Shown: piece after piece, positions 57,464 through 64,000 of the stretch
Numbering within the stretch: position 1 is the stretch's first letter
Layout of the letters: each line of letters opens with the position of its first letter
Assembly: GCA_966674685.1 (NCBI GenBank)
Contig: CBKWJC010000028.1
Location: 1-64,000, forward strand
Direction of reading: 5' to 3'
DNA: 64,000 bases
Source: Thainema sp966674685
GTDB taxonomy: Bacteria > Cyanobacteriota > Cyanobacteriia > Phormidesmidales > Phormidesmidaceae
Notes under the pieces: generated by a model
Seen by the model: the letters and a program-made list of their open reading frames with translations, nothing else
The model's database searches: none
Told to the model about the DNA's origin: nothing
Position numbers and translations under genes: made by a program

Positions 57464-60043
57464 GTGATTGCCACCTTCGTACAGCGCATTCGCAGGACTC
57501 TAAACCCAACCTGGCTGAATTGCGATCGCAACTATTTCATGAGACCAATGGCAAAGTTGGGCGCACGTTCCGTGCTGCTGTCCAGCCTTGCGGTCACGGC
57601 TGTCGTGGGTGGCACGGCTGAGCTGTTGCAGATTTTTGAGCCATCGGAGTTTTATGTTTACGACATGATGACGTGGCTACAGCCGGATGAGGATGTCGAT
57701 CCGCGTTTAGTGGTAGTGGGCATTACGGAAACGGATCTAGCCGTTCAGAAGCAGTGGCCGCTCAATGACCAGATCTTGGCTGAGGTGCTGGCAACTCTAC
57801 AAACCCATCAGCCGACGGTCGTCGGTTTAGACATCTATCGCAATGTGCCCCATCCGCCCGGCAACGATCAGCTCCTCCAGCAGCTACAGGCCGATAATTT
57901 GATTGCCATTACTAATGTGGGTGGTTCCTCTGAGGTGGCAGCCGTAGAATCGCCGCCAACCGTTCCAGAGCAGCGGGTTGGGTTTAACGATTTAGTCCTA
58001 GACCGGGGCGGCCTAGTGCGGCGCAATTTGCTGTTTGTGCCGACGGCAAGCAAAGAGTTTTATTCCTTTGGTCTGCGGGTTAGCTTGGCGTACTTAGCCA
58101 GTCAATCCGATCCGGCTACCAATGCGGAACGTGCCCTGCTATTTCGCTTTGACCAACAGGGAATCTATGTCAACGGTGTGCCGTTTCCGCGCTTGCCCAA
58201 CTATGCGGGCGGATATGCCCGAGCCGATACGAGTGGCTATCAGATCATGGCTCAATATCGAGATCGCAACCAGGTGGCCCGCCAAATCAGCGTGACTGAT
58301 GTGCTAAACGGCAACTACGATCCTGACTGGATTGAAGGCAAAATCGTCCTGATTGGCGTCACGGCTCCCAGCCTGAAGGATTTATTTTTGACGCCCTACA
58401 GCACCTATCAGCAGAGCGAAATGCCGGGGGTGTTTCTGCACGCCCAGATGATCAGCCAGATTCTCTCAACCGTTGAGGATCAGCAAGCCCTTTTCCGCTT
58501 CTGGCCGCGCTGGGGAGAATGGCTGTGGCTCTGGAGCTGTGCCGTAGCAGGTGGGATGCTTGGCTGGTGGGTACGCAATCCTCGCTGGCTTGCGATCGCA
58601 GGTGCCGCTAGCCCGCTAGTAATCTTGGGTTTCGGCTGGCTCAGCTTTAATCTCAACCTTTGGATTCCAGTTGTTACACCAATCGCTACACTTTTAGCTG
58701 CTGGCATCCTCGTCATTAGCTATCGCCTGTCCTACAGTACCTCCCGTGACTGGACAACCGGACTACCCAACCGCGATGAATTTATCCGCCGCGTTCAACA
58801 ATTCCTTAACCGTTCCCAGCGCCACAAATCGGATCAGTCCGTTGCCGTCATGTTTCTAAACCTGGAGCGGTTCAAAATTATTAGCGAAAGCGTCGGACAG
58901 GATCTGGGCAATCAGTTCCTCAATCGGATCGTGTCTCGCATTCATTCGTTGCTGCCATCCTCTGCTCAACTTGCCCGCGTCGGTGGTGACGAGTTTGCCA
59001 TTTTATTTCCCTATGAAACTGGAGCAGACGTATCAAACTTTGCCGATGATTTACAGGCACAGCTCAGCGCCCCCTTTTCGCTCGAAAACCGCGAAGTTTC
59101 CACCTCCGTCAGTATTGGCATTGCTCTAGCTCAGCAGGGTTATGCCCATCGGCCTGAGAATTTCCTACGCGATGCTCATACGGCAATGTATCGCGCCAAA
59201 GCCCTGGGTAAAGCCCGTCATGAGGTGTTTGCGGCAGGCATGCTCAACGAGGTGATTGATCGGCTGCAGATGGAAAGCGATTTGCGGCAAGGGCTAGAGC
59301 ATCGAGAATTTTCGCTGCACTATCAACCCATTATCCAGCTAGACTCTGGCCTGATTTCGGGCTTCGAGGCCCTGGCGCGGTGGCGACATCACCAGCGGGG
59401 CTTCGTGTCCCCCGGTGCCTTTATTCCGGTAGCAGAAGAAACAGGGCTGATTGTTCCCCTGGGTGAGTGGATCTTTCGAGAAGCCTGCCAGCAGATCCGC
59501 GACTGGCAAGAGCAATTTTCCCACTATCCATCGCTTTCCATGAGCATTAATCTATCCGGTCGCCAGTTCACCCATGCTGATTTAGCCGGACAGCTAGGTC
59601 GAATTCTGCAAGACGTGGGCATCGGCGGCGAACATATTCGGATTGAAATCACAGAAAGCATGGTGATGAGCGATGTGGAAGCAGCCATTGACCTGATGCT
59701 GAGTCTGAAGGCACTCAACTTTAAGTTGAGCATCGATGATTTTGGTACAGGCTACTCTTCGCTGAGCTATCTGCACCGATTTCCGATGGACACGCTGAAG
59801 ATCGATCAGTCATTCATTAGCCGCATGGAAGAAGATAACGAGAATCACGAAATTGTCCAAACGATTATCTCGCTGGGTCATAATCTCGGTATGGAGATCG
59901 TCGCAGAAGGCGTTGAGAGTCAGGCGCAGGTTAGCATTCTTAAACGGCTCCAGTGCGAGTATGGTCAGGGCTATTATTTTGCAAAGCCCTTGTCGCAGCA
60001 ACAGATGGATGACTTTCTCAGCCAACCCCGTCATTGGGCATAA
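57464..60043 (+). CDS. CHASE2-GGDEF-EAL protein (c-di-GMP turnover)
   Basis: An 859-residue membrane sensor. A first membrane helix (SVLLSSLAVTAVVGGTAELL, about 36-56) is followed by an extracytoplasmic CHASE2 domain (about 60-335; YDMMTWLQPDEDVDPRLVVVGITETDL, TVVGLDIYRNVP, GKIVLIGVTAPSLKDLF, MPGVFLHAQMISQIL). Three helices close it (about 350-425). GGDEF is intact (ARVGGDEFAIL, about 507) without the inhibitory RXXD. EAL is complete: GFEALARWRH (about 634), NLSGRQF, EITESMVM, DDFGTGYSSLSYLH (about 758), IVAEGVES, GQGYYFAKPLS. Both activities look possible; an unknown external signal would act through CHASE2. The start is GTG 57464; a later ATG at 57539 is also possible. Its EAL half is similar to that of the 33.4-36.9 kb protein. 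Confidence 0.92.
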   Translation: MIATFVQRIRRTLNPTWLNCDRNYFMRPMAKLGARSVLLSSLAVTAVVGGTAELLQIFEPSEFYVYDMMTWLQPDEDVDPRLVVVGITETDLAVQKQWPLNDQILAEVLATLQTHQPTVVGLDIYRNVPHPPGNDQLLQQLQADNLIAITNVGGSSEVAAVESPPTVPEQRVGFNDLVLDRGGLVRRNLLFVPTASKEFYSFGLRVSLAYLASQSDPATNAERALLFRFDQQGIYVNGVPFPRLPNYAGGYARADTSGYQIMAQYRDRNQVARQISVTDVLNGNYDPDWIEGKIVLIGVTAPSLKDLFLTPYSTYQQSEMPGVFLHAQMISQILSTVEDQQALFRFWPRWGEWLWLWSCAVAGGMLGWWVRNPRWLAIAGAASPLVILGFGWLSFNLNLWIPVVTPIATLLAAGILVISYRLSYSTSRDWTTGLPNRDEFIRRVQQFLNRSQRHKSDQSVAVMFLNLERFKIISESVGQDLGNQFLNRIVSRIHSLLPSSAQLARVGGDEFAILFPYETGADVSNFADDLQAQLSAPFSLENREVSTSVSIGIALAQQGYAHRPENFLRDAHTAMYRAKALGKARHEVFAAGMLNEVIDRLQMESDLRQGLEHREFSLHYQPIIQLDSGLISGFEALARWRHHQRGFVSPGAFIPVAEETGLIVPLGEWIFREACQQIRDWQEQFSHYPSLSMSINLSGRQFTHADLAGQLGRILQDVGIGGEHIRIEITESMVMSDVEAAIDLMLSLKALNFKLSIDDFGTGYSSLSYLHRFPMDTLKIDQSFISRMEEDNENHEIVQTIISLGHNLGMEIVAEGVESQAQVSILKRLQCEYGQGYYFAKPLSQQQMDDFLSQPRHWA

Positions 60044-60059
60044 GCATTGTTGAACGAAC

Positions 60060-60095
60060 TCAGTCGTAGGGTGTGTTGAGCGCAGCGAAACGCAC
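60060..60095 (-). repeat. GTAGGGTGTGTT repeat (family F)
   Basis: CAGTCGTAGGGTGTGTTGAGCG is the reverse complement, with changes, of 15219-15242 (CCAACACACCCTACGACTG). This repeat wording is widespread in cyanobacterial intergenic DNA. Confidence 0.5.
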
Positions 60096-60147
60096 CGGAT
60101 CTAGACCAAATCTAGGGCCATAGGGCTCTTAAAGATTACGTTTTTAA

Positions 60148-60202
60148 TTTTGAATGTTGAGTTTTGAATTCACTTCCTTAATTCAAAACTCAACATTCAA
60201 AA
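60148..60202. repeat. 23-bp perfect palindrome
   Basis: 60148-60170 and 60180-60202 are exact complements (arm starts TTTTGAATGTTGAGTTTTGA), with a nine-base loop. It lies 105 bases after the CHASE2 gene. No T-run. Confidence 0.65.
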
Positions 60203-60270
60203 CTCCTCACTCCATCACAGCGCTTAGCACTGAACTCATCTAGAGTGCTAAATTGCGGAACTAATATTAG

Positions 60271-60355
60271 AACCAGGACGGTGATTTTTGAAGAGCTAAG
60301 CAGCTTGCGGCTTCTCAAAAACGTCCTGTCCTAACCTGATTACGTAAGGCTATAC
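60271..60355. repeat. family A hairpin element, copy 5
   Basis: Stem AGGACG...TTTTTGAAGAGC with GCTTCTCAAAAA.CGTCCT, then right end GTCCTAACCTGATTACGTAA and GGCTATAC. Left end eroded. It is preceded by a repeat shared with 39180-39220. Confidence 0.6.
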
Positions 60356-60418
60356 AATTGTGGGTGGCATCAAGCCATGCCGTTAGATGATGTCGTTAGA
60401 TTTAGTTAGTAATGGCGA

Positions 60419-60481
60419 GTCAGATGCATGGTAGAACCTGCCGTCTTCGGATATGTGGTTCGATACCACAAGCAATCTGAC
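60419..60481 (+). promoter_or_regulatory. cloverleaf-like structure in the leuS leader
   Basis: Ends GTCAGAT (60419-60425) and ATCTGAC (60475-60481) form a 7-bp stem. Inside are a GCA.GGT-AGA-ACC-TGC arm (60426-60441) and a 5-bp arm TGTGG-TTCGATA-CCACA (60454-60470) that resembles a tRNA T-arm (GTTCGATAC against GTTCRANYC). It is only 63 bases long, so it is not a normal tRNA. It ends 51 bases before the preferred leuS start. Role inferred only. Confidence 0.35.
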
Positions 60482-60532
60482 CAGCGCTATAGTTATAGTC
60501 CCAGCCGATTGAGAAGTAGGAGCATTCTGCGC

Positions 60533-63136
60533 GTGGAGTCTCGATATAACCCCGCCAATATTGAGCAAAAGTGGCAACAGCATTGGGTCGAGCAGGGTAT
60601 CGATCAAACCCCTGAGAACAGCGACAAGCCCAAATTTTATGCGCTGTCGATGTTCCCCTATCCCTCTGGCAAACTGCACATGGGGCACGTCCGCAACTAC
60701 ACGATCACGGACGTGATTGCCCGCGTGCAGCGCATGAAGGGCTACCGGGTGCTGCATCCGATGGGTTGGGATGCCTTTGGTTTACCTGCCGAGAACGCCG
60801 CCATTGATCGGGGCATTCATCCTGCTAAGTGGACGTACCAAAACATTGACCAAATGCGGGAACAGCTCCAGCAGTTGGGCTTCTCGATTGACTGGTCGAA
60901 GGAAGTTGCCACCTGTTCGCCAGATTACTATCGCTGGACGCAGTGGATTTTCCTGGAGTTCTTTAAAGCGGGTTTGGCCTACCAGAAAGAATCCGCTGTC
61001 AACTGGGACCCCATTGACCAAACCGTCCTGGCGAACGAGCAGGTGGATAGCGAGGGCTATTCCTGGCGATCGGGCGCAAAAGTGGAGCGCAAAATGCTGC
61101 GCCAGTGGTTCCTCAAGATTACGGACTATGCCGATCAGCTTTTGGCTGACCTACAAACCCTAGACGGCTGGCCGGAGCGGGTGAAGCTGATGCAGGAAAA
61201 CTGGATCGGCAAGTCCACCGGGGCACGGGTCGTGTTTAAAACCGAAGCGGGTGAGGATCTGCCCGTATTCACGACGCGCCCGGATACGCTCTGGGGTGCT
61301 ACGTTTATGGTACTCTCGCCGGAGCATCCCCTGGTCGAACAGCTCACAACAGCCGAGCAGAAAGCAACGGTCGAAGCGTATCAGGAAGAAGCGGCTGGCA
61401 AGAGCGAAATTGACCGCACCGCCGAAGATCGCGAGAAAACTGGCGTGTGGACAGGCAGTTACGCCGTTAATCCCGTCAATGGTGAAAAAATTCCCATCTG
61501 GATCGCGGATTACGTCCTCATGGGCTATGGCACAGGCGCGATTATGGCGGTGCCCGCCCATGATCAGCGAGACTTTGAGTTTGCCCGCAAGTTCAACTTG
61601 CCTGTAAAAGCGGTTGTACAACCCGCTGATCAAACTCTGGATGGCGACACGATGACCCAGGCGTGGCCAGGTGAGGGAGTGATGGTCAACTCTGGCCCCT
61701 TGGATGGCGTGACCGCTGGTAAAGGCGAAGGCGAAAGCGTCGAAGCTGCGATCGCATATCTCGAAAAAAATAATAAAGGCGAACGGCAGGTCAATTTCCG
61801 GCTGCGGGACTGGCTAATTTCGCGGCAGCGCTACTGGGGCGCACCGATTCCGATTATTCACTGCCCGAGCTGTGGCGCGGTGCCCGTTCCGGATGATCAG
61901 CTTCCGGTGCAACTGCCGGAGGACGTTCAATTCTCTGGTCGTGGCCCATCCCCCTTGGCGCAGTTGGATGACTGGATTAACGTCACCTGTCCCTCCTGTG
62001 GCGAACCTGCCAAGCGGGAAACCGATACGATGGACACGTTTATTGACTCGTCTTGGTATTTCCTGCGCTATCCGGATGCCGGAAATGAAAGCGAGGTATT
62101 TGATCCGACAAAGACCAATGACTGGATGGCGGTGGATCAGTACGTGGGCGGCATTGAGCATGCAATTTTGCACCTGCTCTACTCGCGTTTCTTTACCAAA
62201 TTTTTGCGCGATCGCAACTTGCTCAACGTAGACGAACCGTTTAAGCGATTGCTGACGCAGGGCATGGTGCAGGGTCTGACCTACAAAAATCCCAAGACGG
62301 GCAAATACATTCCGCCCGCTGAGGTGAATGCCGACGACCTCAAAGATCCGGCCACGGGCGATCCGCTGGAGGTCTTTTACGAGAAGATGTCGAAGTCGAA
62401 GTACAACGGCATTGATCCGGCGCTGGTGCTGGAGAAGTACGGTGCCGATACGGCTCGGATGTTTATTCTGTTTAAGGCCCCACCAGAGAAGGATTTGGAG
62501 TGGGATGATGCTGACGTGGAGGGACAGTATCGCTTCTTGAATCGCGTGTGGCGATTGGTGAGCGAATTTGCCACTCAGCAGCAGGAGTATCTGGCGCAGA
62601 TTCCAGCTTTGGTGCAGCTTCAGGAGCAGAATGCCGAGGGCTTATCCAAGGACGAGAAAACGCTGCGGCGGGCGATTCACACTGCTATCAAGGAAGTCAC
62701 TGAAGACTTAGAGGGCGACTACCAGTTCAATACAGCCGTGTCTGAGCTGATGAAGCTGAGCAATGCGCTGTCGGATTTCAAGGCTGCTGACGCTCCGATT
62801 TATGCTGAGGGGATTCAAACCCTCTTGCTGCTGCTGGCTCCCTTTGCACCGCATCTTGCTGAGGAACTCTGGCATATATTGGGCCACTCGGACTCAATTC
62901 ACCATGAAAGCTGGCCAACCTATGATCCCGAAGCTCTCGTGGCAGATGAGATTACGCTGGTCATTCAGATTATGGGTAAAACGCGCGGCACAATTGAGGT
63001 ACCTGCCGATTCCAGCAAGGAAGACCTGGAAACCTATGCTCGTGAGTCAGAAGTGGCGCAGCGCTACATTGAAGGCAAAACAATCCGTAAGGTGATTGTG
63101 GTGCCGGGTAAGCTGGTAAATTTTGTAGTGAGCTAG
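60533..63136 (+). CDS. leuS: leucyl-tRNA synthetase
   Basis: Class I synthetase that charges tRNA-Leu and edits mischarged products. The product is about 867 residues with all family parts: HIGH box in FPYPSGKLHMGHVRNYTITDV, connective editing domain (about 220-420, with TTRPDTLWGATFMVLSPEHP and YGTGAIMAVPAHDQRD), zinc-like CPSCG pairs (about 445-500), KMSKS box in FYEKMSKSKYNGIDP, and the C-terminal GKTRGTIEVP segment. The frame is open to an ATG at 60428, but those 35 residues are not family-like and overlap the leader structure. GTG 60533 gives the normal start (M)ESRYNPANIEQKWQQHW. The P450 gene follows after 13 bases. Confidence 0.95.
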   Translation: MESRYNPANIEQKWQQHWVEQGIDQTPENSDKPKFYALSMFPYPSGKLHMGHVRNYTITDVIARVQRMKGYRVLHPMGWDAFGLPAENAAIDRGIHPAKWTYQNIDQMREQLQQLGFSIDWSKEVATCSPDYYRWTQWIFLEFFKAGLAYQKESAVNWDPIDQTVLANEQVDSEGYSWRSGAKVERKMLRQWFLKITDYADQLLADLQTLDGWPERVKLMQENWIGKSTGARVVFKTEAGEDLPVFTTRPDTLWGATFMVLSPEHPLVEQLTTAEQKATVEAYQEEAAGKSEIDRTAEDREKTGVWTGSYAVNPVNGEKIPIWIADYVLMGYGTGAIMAVPAHDQRDFEFARKFNLPVKAVVQPADQTLDGDTMTQAWPGEGVMVNSGPLDGVTAGKGEGESVEAAIAYLEKNNKGERQVNFRLRDWLISRQRYWGAPIPIIHCPSCGAVPVPDDQLPVQLPEDVQFSGRGPSPLAQLDDWINVTCPSCGEPAKRETDTMDTFIDSSWYFLRYPDAGNESEVFDPTKTNDWMAVDQYVGGIEHAILHLLYSRFFTKFLRDRNLLNVDEPFKRLLTQGMVQGLTYKNPKTGKYIPPAEVNADDLKDPATGDPLEVFYEKMSKSKYNGIDPALVLEKYGADTARMFILFKAPPEKDLEWDDADVEGQYRFLNRVWRLVSEFATQQQEYLAQIPALVQLQEQNAEGLSKDEKTLRRAIHTAIKEVTEDLEGDYQFNTAVSELMKLSNALSDFKAADAPIYAEGIQTLLLLLAPFAPHLAEELWHILGHSDSIHHESWPTYDPEALVADEITLVIQIMGKTRGTIEVPADSSKEDLETYARESEVAQRYIEGKTIRKVIVVPGKLVNFVVS

Positions 63137-63149
63137 GGTCGCAAAAACC

Positions 63150-64000
63150 GTGACTGTTACCGAAACTCCGCATTCCAACCAACCGCAGCCTAATCCCTCA
63201 CAGCCCCAGGCTACGCTGCCGCCGGGTGAGATGGGTTTACCGTTCCTAGGTGAAACGCTCGATTTCTTTGGTGATCCCAATTTCGCGAAGAAACGCTTTC
63301 AAAAATATGGCGGCAGTGCCTTCAAAAGCAGACTACTCGGCAGTCCGACCATCTTTGTGCGGGGTGCTGAAGCCAATCGGTTTGTGCTGACCCACGACAA
63401 TGACTATTTCCAGATCAGTTGGCCGCCCAGTACCTCGGCGCTGCTGGGTGAGCTGTCCCTGGCGCTGCAAACGGGCGGCACCCACCAGACTCGGCGTAAG
63501 CTGTTGGCGCAGGCGTTTATGCCGCGAGCGCTCTCAACCTATGTCGATGCAATGACTGAGATTACGACAGCCTACTGTCATCGCTGGCTGCGCCAGGGAA
63601 CAGTGACCTGGTATCCCGAATTGCGGAATTACACGCTGGATGTGGCCTGCAAACTGCTGGTCGGGTTAGACGATGGGTCTCAGACCCCGTTGGGTCATGT
63701 GTTTGAAACCTGGTGTGAAGGGCTGTTTTCCATTCCGCTCAACCTGCCGTGGATGCGATTTGGCAAAGCGAAACAGGCTCGTCGTCGGTTACTCAATGAA
63801 ATTGAAACCATTGTTCGGCAGCGACAGGCACAGTTCGCTCAGTCCGCTGGTTTATCCACAGATGAGCAGATTGCCAAAGCACAAGATGCACTCGATTTAC
63901 TCGTTCAAGCAGAAGATGAAGACGGTGCTCGGCTCAGCGCTGAAGAATTAAAAGATCAGGTGCTGCTGCTGCTGTTTGCCGGGCATGAAACCTTGACATC
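63150..64000 (+). CDS. cytochrome P450 (CYP120-like), 5' part, runs off the window
   Basis: The open frame from GTG 63150 to the window end encodes 283 residues of a P450. After a Pro/Gln-rich start it reads LPPGEMGLPFLGETLDFF, the proline-rich hinge typical of CYP26/CYP120-type enzymes. GGTHQTRRKLLAQAF is the helix C region with the heme-propionate arginine, and LLLLLFAGHETL, at the very end, is the helix I oxygen-activating motif. The heme-cysteine part lies beyond the window. CYP120 enzymes of cyanobacteria hydroxylate retinoids or related apocarotenoids; the substrate here is inferred by similarity only. It starts 13 bases after leuS, so probably shares its message. Confidence 0.88.
   Translation, partial: MTVTETPHSNQPQPNPSQPQATLPPGEMGLPFLGETLDFFGDPNFAKKRFQKYGGSAFKSRLLGSPTIFVRGAEANRFVLTHDNDYFQISWPPSTSALLGELSLALQTGGTHQTRRKLLAQAFMPRALSTYVDAMTEITTAYCHRWLRQGTVTWYPELRNYTLDVACKLLVGLDDGSQTPLGHVFETWCEGLFSIPLNLPWMRFGKAKQARRRLLNEIETIVRQRQAQFAQSAGLSTDEQIAKAQDALDLLVQAEDEDGARLSAEELKDQVLLLLFAGHETLT

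Noticed and set aside
60419..60481. A genuine tRNA gene before leuS
   Set aside because: Only 63 bases, four extra bases between T-arm and acceptor stem, and no proper anticodon arm; treated as a leader structure instead.
1..64000. CRISPR array or prophage
   Set aside because: No regularly spaced direct repeats, no cas genes, integrase or phage structural genes were seen.

Overview
The window is chromosomal DNA from a cyanobacterium. Direct signs are the very frequent HIP1 octamer GCGATCGC (first copy at 6-13), the cytochrome b6f genes petB and petD divergent from ctpA, a ferredoxin-thioredoxin reductase variable chain (ftrV), a cyAbrB regulator and several small cyanobacteria-type hypothetical proteins. 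Genes for GGDEF/EAL proteins, an ethylene-receptor-like kinase and an HpsJ-type protein fit a filamentous or Leptolyngbya-like relative, but the species cannot be fixed from this sequence. I see no rRNA, no standard tRNA, no CRISPR array, no transposase and no prophage.

Layout. 0-5 kb: a short STAND-type NTPase (possibly truncated), leuB with a small overlapping membrane gene, an AI-2E family transporter, an HcyBio (DUF39) sulfurtransferase and a small thioredoxin-like protein. 5.8-10.6 kb: a class I aminotransferase converging on the DUF502-nusB-ftsY gene row. 11-15 kb: two GT2 glycosyltransferases flanking an HpsJ-like protein, then pgl. 15.4-19.8 kb: three same-strand genes (zinc-ribbon/FHA protein, FHA-pseudokinase, LRAT-fold protein) facing a GIDE-domain membrane protein. 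20.5-25.5 kb: a tandem CAP/SCP secreted protein, ftrV, a DUF554 membrane protein and a fasciclin lipoprotein. 26-33 kb: petD and petB, ctpA-HD hydrolase, a metallo-beta-lactamase-fold protein, a site-2 protease and a coiled-coil protein. 33-44 kb: a GAF/PAS/GGDEF/EAL protein, an ArsA-Hsp20 ATPase, cyAbrB, an Rrf2 regulator, an ethylene-receptor-like hybrid kinase and cbiB. 44-50 kb: small conserved proteins and a large RluA-type pseudouridine synthase. 50-64 kb: a 1.3k-residue RTX/SGNH secreted enzyme, a GT2 enzyme, an orphan betaine-type binding protein, a CHASE2-GGDEF-EAL protein, leuS and the start of a cytochrome P450.

Two themes stand out. First, the intergenic space is full of short palindromic elements in several families (A to G in this annotation). 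Their ends are conserved while the hairpin in the middle changes with both arms changing together, as expected of MITE-like elements or of repeats that work as terminators. Related low-complexity repeats appear to have been taken into coding sequence in the AI-2E transporter and the RluA enzyme. Second, signalling genes are dense: two c-di-GMP proteins, one with a bilin-GAF-like domain in which the usual Cys-His is Cys-Leu; a kinase fold lacking its catalytic residues next to an LRAT enzyme; and an ethylene-receptor-type sensor. The best candidates for something new are the FHA/pseudokinase/LRAT gene set, the hairpin element families, and a cloverleaf-like fold in the leuS leader.
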